NCBI RefSeq assembly: GCF_943193085.1
Contig: NZ_CALPCU010000010.1
Coordinates: 1-64,000 of the forward strand
Source: Vermiculatibacterium agrestimuris
GTDB lineage: Bacteria > Bacillota > Clostridia > Oscillospirales > Oscillospiraceae
Direction of reading: 5' to 3'
Length of the DNA: 64,000 bases
The translations under genes and the position numbers were made by a program. This document shows, piece by piece, positions 34,545 to 42,859 of this stretch. Numbering within the stretch: position 1 is the first letter of the stretch; every line of letters starts with the position of its first letter. The notes under the pieces are model-generated. The model saw nothing but the letters and a program-made list of their open reading frames with translations. It did no database searches and was not told the origin of the DNA.

Positions 34545-35276
34545 ATGCCGGAAAACTTTTACGAGCAGGAGAAACATTTGGAGCAGGGCCTGACGGGCGA
34601 GAGTCTGGGCCGTTACACCTCCAAGACCTTTCTTCTCATGTTCCTGGGCCTGCTGGTGACCTTCGGCGTGGCCGTTTTCTTCAGCACCACCCGGGCGGGC
34701 CTGATGACCTTCTACAACGCGGTGACCTATATTCCCGCCTTTCACCTGATCCTGCTCATCGCCCAGCTGGCGGTCGCCATCGGCATGACCGCCGCCATCC
34801 ACAAGATCACCCCCGCCACGGCCACGGTTTTCTTCTTCCTCTACTCCGCCCTGACGGGCGTCACCTTCACCTTTTATTTCATCGTCTTCGAGCTGCCCAG
34901 CCTGATCCTGGTCTTCGCCGCCACCGCCCTTTACTTCGGTGGCATGGCTCTGTTTGGCTATTTTACCAACATTGACCTGAGCCGGATGCGCGCCATCCTG
35001 CTGGGCGGGCTTATCTTCCTCATCCTGGCCAATTTGCTCATGATGTTCATTCCCGGCCTGGAGATGGTCGACCAGGTGATCTGCACCATCGGCGTGGTCA
35101 TCTTCCTGGCCTACACCGCTTACGACGTCCAGAAGATCCGGGCCTTTTACCAGGCCTATCAGGGGGACGCGGCTATGCTGAAAAAAGCTTCCGTTTTCTC
35201 CGCGCTCCAGCTCTATCTCGACTTCGTGAACCTCTTTGTCTACCTGCTTCGTATTTTCGGCAAGAGAAGGAATTGA
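34545..35276 (+). CDS. Bax inhibitor-1/YccA family membrane protein
   Basis: This 243-residue protein has seven hydrophobic segments, a hydrophilic N-terminus (about 1-30, YEQEKHLEQG) and the BI-1 features SALTGVTFTFYF and YTAYDVQKIR near the end. Bacterial members form pH-sensitive Ca2+ leak channels (B. subtilis YetJ). It follows a P-type ATPase that could move the same ion, but it has its own promoter. GAGGTG precedes the ATG at 34545. Confidence 0.92.
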   Translation: MPENFYEQEKHLEQGLTGESLGRYTSKTFLLMFLGLLVTFGVAVFFSTTRAGLMTFYNAVTYIPAFHLILLIAQLAVAIGMTAAIHKITPATATVFFFLYSALTGVTFTFYFIVFELPSLILVFAATALYFGGMALFGYFTNIDLSRMRAILLGGLIFLILANLLMMFIPGLEMVDQVICTIGVVIFLAYTAYDVQKIRAFYQAYQGDAAMLKKASVFSALQLYLDFVNLFVYLLRIFGKRRN

Positions 35277-35284
35277 TTTGCGTC

Positions 35285-35330
35285 AAAAAGGGAAGGCTGT
35301 CTTCACAGAAGACAGCCTTCCCTTTTTCTT
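35285..35330 (+). terminator. Terminator after the Bax-inhibitor-1 gene
   Basis: A perfect 20-bp stem (35285-35304 with 35308-35327) with A-run and T-run feet and a 3-base loop. The strongest terminator of this stretch. Confidence 0.95.
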
Positions 35331-35492
35331 GTCATTATTTTTATGTAAACCAAAGAAAAGTCCCCCCTTTTCCGCCGATCATTCCCAGCATAAAGATCCC
35401 CCCGCCCGGTTTGGAGGGCTTTCCACTTTCCTCCAAGCCAAAGCCCCTGTTCATTTCCAGACTTCCCACCCCCTCTTTCGCTCATATTAAAA

Positions 35493-35518
35493 GCGGCGCC
35501 TTCAGCCGGAGGCGCCGC
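35493..35518 (+). other. Hairpin upstream of spoIVB
   Basis: GCGGCGCCTTC (35493-35503) pairs with GGAGGCGCCGC (35508-35518), one G:U pair, loop AGCC. Only a weak T stretch follows. It ends 23 bases before the spoIVB start codon. The remainder of 35331-35541 shows no gene. Confidence 0.55.
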
Positions 35519-35541
35519 ATCGATTTTATGGGGGTGGTCAA

Positions 35542-36618
35542 TTGAAAGAGGAAAGAGAGCGGTCGGGGCCCACGCCTTTTCGAATGGCGGCGGTGGCCTT
35601 GGCAGTGGCGGGCGTGCTGGGGGGCGCTCCCGCCATGGCATGGGAGGCTCCGGCCATGACCGGAACGGAGCAGGTGCGCACAGTGGTGCCCGTAGGACGG
35701 GCGGTGGGGATCAAGCTTTTCTCCGACGGTGTGATGGTGGTGGGTTTTTCCCAGATCCCGGCGGCGGAGGGAAACCTGACGCCCGCCAAGTCCTGCGGTC
35801 TGAAAGAGGGTGACGTGATCACCCATATCAACGCCACAGAGGTGGACACCATCGAGGCCGTCCAGGAGCAGCTGTCTGCCATCGGCGGAGATGAGATGTC
35901 CATTCGGGCCATCCGGGACGGAAAGCAGGTGCAGGTGACGGCCAAGGCCGTCCAGTGCTCCACCGACGGGGTCTACCGTCTGGGCGCCTGGCTGCGGGAC
36001 TCCATGGCCGGCATCGGCACTGTGACCTATTACGACCCCGCCACCGGGGAGTTCGGCGCCCTGGGCCACGCCGTCAACGACGTGGACACCGCCCAGCTCA
36101 TGCCGCTGCAAAGCGGCGGGGTCATCTCCGCCACAGTGAGCGACGTGAAGAAGGGCCAGCGGGGAGAGCCGGGCGAGCTCCACGGCAGCTTTGACACACA
36201 GACGGATATCGGCGAGCTGTGGGCCAACACCTCCAGCGGCATCTTCGGCACCCTGGAGGACAGCGGCCTGTGCCAGCTGGAGCCGGTACCTGTGGCGGAC
36301 AAGTCCCAGGTGGAGGCCGGCCCCGCCACCATCTACGCCAATATCGCCGGAGACGAGGTGCGCGCCTATGACGTGGAGATCGTCAAGCTCTACCCCCACG
36401 CCGACGACGGCCGGGATATGACCATCAGGGTCACCGACCCGGAGCTCCTGGCCGCCACCGGCGGCATCGTCCAGGGGATGAGCGGCAGCCCCATCCTTCA
36501 GAACGGCCGTCTGGTGGGCGCGGTGACCCATGTGCTGGTGGGCGACCCCACTCAGGGCTATGGCATCCTGGCGCAAAGGATGCTGGAGACTGCCGAAAGC
36601 TGTCTGAAAAACGTCTAA
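35542..36618 (+). CDS. spoIVB: SpoIVB peptidase
   Basis: This 358-residue serine peptidase (family S55) has an N-terminal signal or anchor (about 14-32), a PDZ domain (about 65-125; CGLKEGDVITHIN) and a C-terminal peptidase domain with FGALGHAVND (catalytic histidine) and the nucleophile serine in QGMSGSPIL. SpoIVB is secreted by the forespore and triggers pro-sigma-K processing in the mother cell. TTG at 35542 follows GGGGGTGG; no in-frame ATG with a site is available. It is followed by spo0A, as in most spore formers. Confidence 0.95.
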   Translation: MKEERERSGPTPFRMAAVALAVAGVLGGAPAMAWEAPAMTGTEQVRTVVPVGRAVGIKLFSDGVMVVGFSQIPAAEGNLTPAKSCGLKEGDVITHINATEVDTIEAVQEQLSAIGGDEMSIRAIRDGKQVQVTAKAVQCSTDGVYRLGAWLRDSMAGIGTVTYYDPATGEFGALGHAVNDVDTAQLMPLQSGGVISATVSDVKKGQRGEPGELHGSFDTQTDIGELWANTSSGIFGTLEDSGLCQLEPVPVADKSQVEAGPATIYANIAGDEVRAYDVEIVKLYPHADDGRDMTIRVTDPELLAATGGIVQGMSGSPILQNGRLVGAVTHVLVGDPTQGYGILAQRMLETAESCLKNV

Positions 36619-36672
36619 ATTCGTTGAATATGCATGATGCGGTCGTATAAAGTCGATTTTTTCTCATCCAAA

Positions 36673-36716
36673 ATTTACCAAAAGAGTATTGCGTTCGCTG
36701 TCTCTTTATGGTAAAT
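36673..36716 (+). promoter_or_regulatory. Imperfect inverted repeat upstream of spo0A
   Basis: ATTTACCAAAAGAG (36673-36686) faces CTCTTTATGGTAAAT (36702-36716): 14 paired positions with one extra base on the right and a 15-base spacer. It ends 53 bases before the spo0A start. No T-run follows, so an operator or a leader hairpin is more likely than a terminator. Confidence 0.5.
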
Positions 36717-36769
36717 TATGAGCAACCGGTAATCTCGTGATCGATCGATCTTGGAAGAAGGAAACGGAT

Positions 36770-37525
36770 TTGGAAAAGAAAACGATCCTGGTGGCGGACG
36801 CAGGGGAAGAATTTCGCCGTCTGCTGGTGGAGACCCTAAACGCAGAGAGTGACCTGACCGTTGTGGCGGACACTGCCGACGGTGAGGCGGTGGTGGAGCT
36901 GTGCCGCCAGCGCCAGCCTAACGTGGTGGTCATGGACATGATCCTGGCCAAGCTGGACGGTGTGGAGGTACTCTCCGCCCTGGCCGAGCTGCCCGAAAAG
37001 CCCCGGGTGCTGGTGCTTTCCAGCTTTGCGGGCGGCAGCGTGGCCGAGCTGGCCGCCGCCCGGGGCGCGGACTATTTCATGATGAAGCCCTGCAAGACCG
37101 CCTCGGTGGTGGAGCGGGTACGGCAGATGGTGACACCCAGCCACAGCGCCGAGGAGACCGACCGCCGGGGTCGTGGCCTGGAGAGCACTGTCACCGCCAT
37201 CATCCATGAGATCGGCGTGCCCGCCCACATCAAGGGCTATCAGTATCTCCGGGAGGCGATCATGATCGCCGTGGAGGATATGGACGTCATCAACGCGGTC
37301 ACCAAAGTTCTCTACCCCGAGGTGGCAAAGCGTTTCGGCACCACCGCCAGCCGTGTGGAGCGGGCCATCCGCCACGCCATCGAAGTCGCCTGGGATCGGG
37401 GCGATCTGGAGACGCTGCAGAAATATTTCGGCTACACCGTCTCCAACGCCAAAGGCAAGCCCACTAATTCGGAATTCATCGCCATGATCGCCGACCGGCT
37501 CCAGCTCCAGCGCAAAGAGCTCTGA
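36770..37525 (+). CDS. spo0A: Sporulation master regulator Spo0A
   Basis: This 251-residue protein has a receiver (about 3-118) and the Spo0A DNA-binding domain (about 145-251), whose diagnostic SxxE/recognition elements TAIIHEIGVPAHIKGYQYL, SRVERAIRHAIEVAW and KPTNSEFIAM are all present. The phospho-acceptor is D56. The acidic pair that binds Mg2+ reads D10-A11 instead of D-D. A TTG at 36770 is chosen: GAAGGA lies upstream and the protein then starts MEKKTILVAD like its relatives; a GTG 33 bases earlier is the alternative. Phosphorylated Spo0A starts sporulation. Confidence 0.95.
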   Translation: MEKKTILVADAGEEFRRLLVETLNAESDLTVVADTADGEAVVELCRQRQPNVVVMDMILAKLDGVEVLSALAELPEKPRVLVLSSFAGGSVAELAAARGADYFMMKPCKTASVVERVRQMVTPSHSAEETDRRGRGLESTVTAIIHEIGVPAHIKGYQYLREAIMIAVEDMDVINAVTKVLYPEVAKRFGTTASRVERAIRHAIEVAWDRGDLETLQKYFGYTVSNAKGKPTNSEFIAMIADRLQLQRKEL

Positions 37526-37634
37526 GCCCTCGCGCTGCAAGCCATGACCGCTTTGGCGAGGCCCTTTGGCGGTGCGCCGTCCGACGGCCGGCAATGCCTC
37601 CCATCACTCAGCATCCTTCTTTGTCCAACATGCC

Positions 37635-37680
37635 GCTAAGCCTGACGGAGCGTCTCCGTCAGGCTTAGCTTTTATTTTTT
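37635..37680 (+). terminator. Terminator of spo0A
   Basis: A perfect 16-bp stem (37635-37650 with 37654-37669, loop CGT) followed by TTTTATTTTTT. Between the spo0A stop and this hairpin (about 110 bases) I see nothing else. Confidence 0.95.
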
Positions 37681-37687
37681 AAAAATA

Positions 37688-38176
37688 TTATGTCAACTTC
37701 TCGCAGAGGGCGCCCCGCCATACCTCCCCCGCCAGGGCGGTGAAGCGGAAGCCATCCCAGTCCCCTGTCTCTCCCGGCTCCAGCAGGGGAACAGAGATCT
37801 CACGGGGAGGTCTCCTCAGGCCCTGGCCGGTGCACTTCACCCTGGCCTCCTTCAGTGTCCACAGGGTATAGAACCACTCCCAGCCGCCGCCCCGGGCCCG
37901 GTACCAGTCCAGCTCCTCCCCGTCCAGGGCATAGGCGGGAAGCCGCTCCCGCCGGGGACGGATCAGCTCCACATCCGCCCCCACCTCCCGGTCTGAAAGG
38001 GCACACAGGGCCAGAGTGCCGGAATGGCTGACGCTGAAATGGAGGTCGGGACGGCTGGGAAACCAAGGCTTACCACCCTCTTTGCGCTCCATGGCCGGCA
38101 GGCTCTCTCCCACATGTGCCGCCAAGAGAGCGGCCAAAAGGGCATACCCGTCCCCTTCCCCCACTTTCCAGACCAT
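37688..38176 (-). CDS. 4'-phosphopantetheinyl transferase superfamily protein
   Basis: This 162-residue protein has the Sfp/AcpT motifs: FSVSHSG (47-53), VGADVELIRP with D68 and E70, and WTLKEARVKCTGQG with E110 and K114. It moves phosphopantetheine from CoA to a carrier protein. It is shorter than Sfp (about 225 residues) and nearer to small stand-alone enzymes. No NRPS, PKS or fatty-acid gene is nearby, so the carrier is unknown. GGAGGAGG precedes the ATG. Confidence 0.88.
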   Translation of the reverse strand: MVWKVGEGDGYALLAALLAAHVGESLPAMERKEGGKPWFPSRPDLHFSVSHSGTLALCALSDREVGADVELIRPRRERLPAYALDGEELDWYRARGGGWEWFYTLWTLKEARVKCTGQGLRRPPREISVPLLEPGETGDWDGFRFTALAGEVWRGALCEKLT

Positions 38177-38332
38177 TCCGCCGCCTCCTCCAAATCTTTT
38201 TTAATATACTACCATATCCGCCCGCTTTTGTGGTACAATGAATTCACTTTTTTGAATTTAAATTCTTCTTAAAACTTTCCCCCCTCCCCTCTTAAAAAAT
38301 CTCTCCTATACTCAGTGCCATGAGGTGATCCC

Positions 38333-39037
38333 ATGTATAACATTCTGATCTGCGACGACGACAGAGATATTGTCTCCGCCCTGGATATCTATCTCACTGC
38401 CGAGGGCTACCACACCATCGCCGCCTATGACGGCCGGCAGGCTCTGAAGGCGGTGGAGGAAAACGACGTCCATCTCATTCTCATGGACGTGATGATGCCC
38501 AACCTGGACGGCATCCGGGCTACCGCCAAGCTGCGGGAGGCGTGCAACGTGCCCATCATCCTCCTCACCGCCAAATCGGAGGACGCGGACAAGGTGCTGG
38601 GGCTGAACATCGGGGCGGACGACTATGTGACCAAGCCCTTCAACCCCATGGAGGTCATGGCCCGGGTGAAAAGCCAGCTGCGCCGCTACACCCTCCTGGG
38701 GGGCAAGGAGGGCTCGGTGGGCGCCGGGGACGACGGACTTCTGAAAAACGGGGGCATCGCCATGGATGACGCCGCCAAGACCGTCACCGTAGACGGGGAG
38801 CCGGTGAGCCTGACCCCCCTGGAGTTCAACATCCTGCGGCTGCTCCTCCAGCATCCCGGCCAGGTCTTTTCCACCGCCCAAATTTACGAGCAGGTGTGGA
38901 ACGACCCGGCCTACGGCTCGGAGAACACGGTGGCGGTACACATCCGCCACATTCGGGAGAAGATCGAGATCGACCCGGCCAACCCCCGGTACATCAAGGT
39001 GGTTTGGGGCCTGGGATATAAGATGGAGAAGGTGTGA
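38333..39037 (+). CDS. OmpR/VanR-type response regulator
   Basis: This 234-residue protein has a receiver (ICDDDRDI, phospho-acceptor D52 in LMDVMMPNLDG, LLTAKSED, VTKPF) and a C-terminal winged helix (about 140-230; LTPLEFNILRLLLQHPGQ, TVAVHIRHIREKIE). GAGGTGATCCC precedes the ATG. The kinase gene follows with its start next to this stop codon. Confidence 0.95.
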   Translation: MYNILICDDDRDIVSALDIYLTAEGYHTIAAYDGRQALKAVEENDVHLILMDVMMPNLDGIRATAKLREACNVPIILLTAKSEDADKVLGLNIGADDYVTKPFNPMEVMARVKSQLRRYTLLGGKEGSVGAGDDGLLKNGGIAMDDAAKTVTVDGEPVSLTPLEFNILRLLLQHPGQVFSTAQIYEQVWNDPAYGSENTVAVHIRHIREKIEIDPANPRYIKVVWGLGYKMEKV

Positions 39038-39039
39038 CC

Positions 39040-41088
39040 ATGAAACAGGATTTTCGCTCCTACGCCCTGGTAAAGGCCGCCGCCCTGCTGCTCACCGTGG
39101 CCTGCGCCGTGGGGGCCACTTTCGGGTGCCTTTACTGCGGGTTATACTGGGACAGTTTTTTTGAGGGCGGCGACTACACCTACTCCTTGGCCTGGAACCA
39201 GGCCATGAACGCGCGGTACAGCCACCTGATGGAGATTTTGGACGACTATGACTCCAAGCGGCGGGGCCAGGCCCTGGGCTACCTGGAGGAGCAGTATTAC
39301 CAGGAGTGGCTGGACACCTTCAGCCCCGCCAAGACCAATTTTCGTTATATCATCCGGGACAACGCCACCGGGGAGATCCTCCTCAGTTCCTCCGGTGAGG
39401 ACAGCCTGGAGCATGTCCCCTACGAGAATCTTTACCGAAATGTGCGTACCATGACCCCCTCCCGGATCTACTACAACTACCGGGAATATAACGAGGAGCA
39501 GAACTTTACCATCTTCTTCAGTGACAACGGCACCGTTCTGGCCCAGGTTCCCGGCAACGAGACATATCTCTATCAGGATGGAGAGACCTTCCAGTACGCG
39601 CTGGAGTACGGCATAGACGAGCGCTACGCCGCCCCGGACGAGTTCCGGGAGCTGAAAAACACCCTGGTCAAGGGGGACATCCGGTTCCTCTACTGGACTG
39701 CCGCCCTGATCCTTACCGCTCTCGCCGGCACCGTCCTGCTGCTGTGCTGCGCGGGACGGCGGCGGGGTGCGGAGAGCTTCACCCTCAACTGGACGGACAA
39801 GATCCCCTACGGCCTCTACCTCCTGGCCGTAGGCTGGGGGGCGGTACTGTGCTTCGCCCTGGGTGGCAACCTGGTTGGCGAGGGATATCTCTTCCACTAC
39901 GGCGACCCCTCCTTCTATGCCATGGTGATGCTGGGCGTGGTCTCCCTGACAGGGGGCTTCGCCCTCACCGAGGCTGGACTTATGTCAACCGCCACCCGGA
40001 TCAAGACCCACACCCTGCTGCGCAACACCGTCACCTGGAGGTGCCTATGCTGGATAGGCCGGGGCTTCCGGGGCCTGGGCCGCTGGTGGGGAACTACCTT
40101 CGGGAACTGGAACCTGACCCAGCGGGTCATTGTGGGCTTCCTCCTCTATCTCATCGGCACTCTCCTCACCAGCCTCACCGTGGTGCTCATCCCCTTCTAT
40201 CAGGGTGCGGTGCTCTTCGGCCTTTGCAAGTGGAGCGAGCAGTGGCGGAACATTCGCGCCGGTACCCAGGCCATTGTGGGCGGCAGTCCGGAGACCGTCA
40301 TCGACACCAGCGGGATGGACCGCTATATCTGCAGGGATCTGAAGGAGCACGCCGGACAGCTCAACGACCTGGGCAGCGCCATCAACACCGCCGTGGACGA
40401 GCGGCTGCGCTCCGAGCGGATGAAGGCGGAGCTCATCACCAATGTCTCCCACGACCTGAAGACCCCCCTGACCTCCATCATCAACTATGTGGATCTGCTG
40501 AAGAAGGAGGACATTCAGGAGGAGAAGGCCCGGGAATATATCGAGGTGCTGGATCGGAAGAGCCAGCGGCTGAAAAAGCTCACAGAGGATCTGGTGGAGG
40601 CCAGCAAGGCCTCCACGGGAGCCCTGACGGTAAACAAGGAGCGGCTGGGGGTGGTCCAGCTGGTGACTCAGGCCCTGGGGGAGTACAGCGAGAAATTCAC
40701 CGCCGCCCAGTTGACAGTGATCCCCACCCTCACCGAGGAGGAGGTCTACGTCTGGGCCGACGGCCGTCATTTCTGGCGGATCCTGGACAATCTCATGGGT
40801 AACTGCGTCAAGTACGCCATGCCGGGGACCCGGGTCTATCTCGATTTGAAGCAGTGGGACGGCAACATGATCCTCTCCCTGAAAAATGTCTCCGCCAGCC
40901 AGCTCAACGTCCCTGCCGAGCAGCTCATGGAGCGGTTCGTCCGGGGGGACGAGAGCCGCACCACCGAGGGCAGCGGCCTGGGGCTCTCCATCGCCCGGAG
41001 CCTCACCGAGCTTCAGGGGGGCCTGTTCCGGCTGGAGGTGGACGGCGACCTGTTCAAAGCGGTGGTCAGCTTCCCCGTGATAAAATGA
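39040..41088 (+). CDS. Large multi-pass sensor histidine kinase
   Basis: This 682-residue kinase has an N-terminal membrane segment, an extracytoplasmic domain of about 180 residues with many tyrosines, then roughly six further membrane segments (about 215-400), a dimerisation domain with NVSHDLKTPLTSIINYV and a GHKL ATPase (NLMGNCVKYA, GSGLGLSIARS). VanS-like kinases with a multi-pass core usually sense cell-envelope conditions. ATG at 39040 is chosen; an in-frame GTG two codons earlier overlaps the regulator stop. The pair ends at a terminator. Confidence 0.93.
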   Translation: MKQDFRSYALVKAAALLLTVACAVGATFGCLYCGLYWDSFFEGGDYTYSLAWNQAMNARYSHLMEILDDYDSKRRGQALGYLEEQYYQEWLDTFSPAKTNFRYIIRDNATGEILLSSSGEDSLEHVPYENLYRNVRTMTPSRIYYNYREYNEEQNFTIFFSDNGTVLAQVPGNETYLYQDGETFQYALEYGIDERYAAPDEFRELKNTLVKGDIRFLYWTAALILTALAGTVLLLCCAGRRRGAESFTLNWTDKIPYGLYLLAVGWGAVLCFALGGNLVGEGYLFHYGDPSFYAMVMLGVVSLTGGFALTEAGLMSTATRIKTHTLLRNTVTWRCLCWIGRGFRGLGRWWGTTFGNWNLTQRVIVGFLLYLIGTLLTSLTVVLIPFYQGAVLFGLCKWSEQWRNIRAGTQAIVGGSPETVIDTSGMDRYICRDLKEHAGQLNDLGSAINTAVDERLRSERMKAELITNVSHDLKTPLTSIINYVDLLKKEDIQEEKAREYIEVLDRKSQRLKKLTEDLVEASKASTGALTVNKERLGVVQLVTQALGEYSEKFTAAQLTVIPTLTEEEVYVWADGRHFWRILDNLMGNCVKYAMPGTRVYLDLKQWDGNMILSLKNVSASQLNVPAEQLMERFVRGDESRTTEGSGLGLSIARSLTELQGGLFRLEVDGDLFKAVVSFPVIK

Positions 41089-41164
41089 AGGGACATTTAG
41101 TTAACATAATTCTATTCTCTGTCCGTGGATCCTTTGGATAATTTCTTCTGAACCCCTAAAAAGC

Positions 41165-41201
41165 AAAGGAGCCTTCCCTGTGTGGGAAGGCTCCTTTTAG
41201 T
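41165..41201. terminator. Bidirectional terminator between kinase and degV genes
   Basis: A perfect 14-bp stem AAAGGAGCCTTCCC/GGGAAGGCTCCTTT (41165-41178, 41184-41197), between convergent genes. Confidence 0.9.
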
Positions 41202-41214
41202 TTCCATAATTCTG

Positions 41215-42084
41215 TTAATCCAACAGCTGGATGCAGGCCCCCAGCACGCCGCTGCCAATATACACGCTCAGGGTGGCGTCGATGTGGGAGTCCCAGATGT
41301 GGCGGCAGCCGGGGATGGCGGCCATCAGATCCTTCTTCAGCTGCTTCATCTCCTCCTCGGCCCCGCCGTTGGCCACCAGAAGATTGAAGTCCCGATGATC
41401 GCCCACATGCTCCTTGACCAACTCGATGAGCTTTCCCTGCACCTGCTTGCGGCCCCGCACCTTGGCCACGTTCACCAGCTGGCCGTCGGGGGCGAAGGTA
41501 ATGATGGGCTTGATGCTGAGTAAGGTGCCCGCCAGGGCGGTGATCTTGCCGATGCGCCCCCCCTTCTGCAGGTATTCCAGGGTATCCACCGAGAAGAAGG
41601 GGAAGTTGTTTTTCAGCAGATGGGGCGCGCGCTGCTCCACCAGCTCCTCCCAGCTCATCCCCTCCTGGATGTCCTCCCAGAGCTGTAGGACGATCCCCCC
41701 CAACGGAATGGCTCCGCTGCAGGTGTCAAAAACCACCGTGGTCAAGTCCTTGTGCTCCTCGCACTGAAGGCGGATCATGTTGTGGGTGCCGGACAGGCCG
41801 GAGGACAGGGGCAGGGCGATGACCCGCTCGTAGCCGTCGGCCTTGATGCGGTCCAGAGTCTCCGCCACCCGGATCATATCGGGCAGGGAGGTCTTGGGCA
41901 GCTCTCCCCGCTCCAGGCGCCGATAGATATCCTTGGCAAAAATATCCTCCCCATCGTTGAAGCTGCCGTCGGCACAGCCGATGCGCAGAGGCACCACATA
42001 GACGGGCACACCCTTGCGGTGCCGGGGCTCCATCTCGGCGCAGGAATCCACCAAAAAAGCGATTTTTTCAGGATTTATGCTCAA
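41215..42084 (-). CDS. DegV family fatty-acid-binding protein
   Basis: This 289-residue protein has the DegV fold motifs: IAFLVDSCAEM, the TSLPDMIRVAETLDRI segment, LPLSSGLSGTHN (fatty-acid carboxylate site) and VDTLEYLQKGGRIGK. DegV/FakB proteins present fatty acids to FakA for phosphorylation. No fakA is adjacent. The start is a TTG at 42084, seven bases after GGAGG; open frame continues upstream through the promoter and is not coding. Transcribed from a consensus promoter that lies face to face with that of tetR. Confidence 0.92.
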   Translation of the reverse strand: MSINPEKIAFLVDSCAEMEPRHRKGVPVYVVPLRIGCADGSFNDGEDIFAKDIYRRLERGELPKTSLPDMIRVAETLDRIKADGYERVIALPLSSGLSGTHNMIRLQCEEHKDLTTVVFDTCSGAIPLGGIVLQLWEDIQEGMSWEELVEQRAPHLLKNNFPFFSVDTLEYLQKGGRIGKITALAGTLLSIKPIITFAPDGQLVNVAKVRGRKQVQGKLIELVKEHVGDHRDFNLLVANGGAEEEMKQLKKDLMAAIPGCRHIWDSHIDATLSVYIGSGVLGACIQLLD

Positions 42085-42101
42085 GAAAATTCCTCCATCG
42101 G

Positions 42102-42131
42102 TTGACAGGCGCGCCCCGTCTCCCGTATAAT
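42102..42131 (+). promoter_or_regulatory. Promoter of the tetR-type gene
   Basis: TTGACA (42102-42107) and TATAAT (42126-42131), both exact consensus, with an 18-base spacer, reading right. The expected start (about 42138) lies before the facing degV promoter start, so the two transcripts overlap at their 5' ends. Confidence 0.8.
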
Positions 42132-42144
42132 ACACAACGTAAAG

Positions 42145-42155
42145 TAACATTGTTA
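42145..42155. promoter_or_regulatory. Candidate TetR operator between facing promoters
   Basis: TAACA-T-TGTTA is a perfect 11-base palindrome centred at 42150, between the two -10 boxes, whose flanks (42124-42133 and 42161-42170) are themselves exact inverted copies CGTATAATAC/GTATTATACG. A dimer bound here would cover both transcription starts. Confidence 0.55.
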
Positions 42156-42162
42156 TGTGAGT

Positions 42163-42191
42163 ATTATACGTACCTTTTCCCCATCTGTCAA
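42163..42191 (-). promoter_or_regulatory. Promoter of degV
   Basis: On the minus strand TTGACA (42186-42191) and TATAAT (42163-42168), both exact consensus, with a 17-base spacer. Its -35 box lies in the leader of tetR, just at the tetR ribosome binding site. Confidence 0.8.
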
Positions 42192-42204
42192 GGAGGGACT
42201 TTCC

Positions 42205-42795
42205 ATGGATTATCAAGCCCGCCGTCAGGCCCAGGCCCAGCATACCCGCAGAGCCATTCTGGACGCCGCCGTGGCCCTCTCCCGGCAGGTCGGCTTCGCC
42301 AGAGTCACCGTTCGGGACATCTGCCAGGCCGCCGGCGTCACCACTGGGGCCTTCTACCATCATTTTGAGTCCAAGGAGGCGCTTTTGAACCAGGGCTTCA
42401 ACTCTCTGGACGCCTATTTGGAGGAGGCTCTGGCCAGCATGGAGGGCCGCCCTCCCCTGGAGCGGCTGGAGACCCTGCTGCGGCTCTACGCCGAGTATAT
42501 GGAGGAGCTGGGCTGGGAGACTCTGGCCCTCTACTACGGCCGCCGCCTGGCCGACTCCGCCGCCGCCTCCATGTCCCCCCAGCGGTATACCCTTCGGGCC
42601 ATGGGGGAGTGCTTGGAGGCCCTGGCCAGGGAGGGCGTCCTCTCCCCCAGCCACAGCCCGGAGTGGACGGCGGACTTTTTCTTCCGCCATTTCCGGGGCG
42701 TGGTGATCGACTGGATCCTCCACCGGGGAGACTACTCCCTCTGGGGCCGGCTCCAGCAGGACTACCAGCTGTTCGAGGGAGCCTTTGGCAGCTGA
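42205..42795 (+). CDS. TetR/AcrR family regulator
   Basis: This 196-residue protein has an N-terminal TetR HTH (about 15-60; ILDAAVALSRQVGF, VTVRDICQAAGVTTGAFYHHF) and a helical ligand domain. ATG at 42205 follows AAGGAGGG. It is divergent from degV, and the shared region has a palindrome, so it probably controls itself and degV; a fatty-acid or acyl-CoA ligand is a fair guess from the neighbour. Confidence 0.9.
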   Translation: MDYQARRQAQAQHTRRAILDAAVALSRQVGFARVTVRDICQAAGVTTGAFYHHFESKEALLNQGFNSLDAYLEEALASMEGRPPLERLETLLRLYAEYMEELGWETLALYYGRRLADSAAASMSPQRYTLRAMGECLEALAREGVLSPSHSPEWTADFFFRHFRGVVIDWILHRGDYSLWGRLQQDYQLFEGAFGS

Positions 42796-42820
42796 GAGCC
42801 TCACTTTTCTCATACTCTTT

Positions 42821-42851
42821 ACCCCCGCCGAATATGCTGTTCGGCGGGGGT
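42821..42851 (+). promoter_or_regulatory. Hairpin masking the ylbJ ribosome binding site
   Basis: ACCCCCGCCGA (42821-42831) pairs perfectly with TCGGCGGGGGT (42841-42851) around a 9-base loop. The right arm holds the GGGGGTGAT that serves as ribosome binding site of the TTG start at 42860. No T-run follows. In read-through transcripts the site would be closed. Confidence 0.6.
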
Positions 42852-42859
42852 GATCTATT

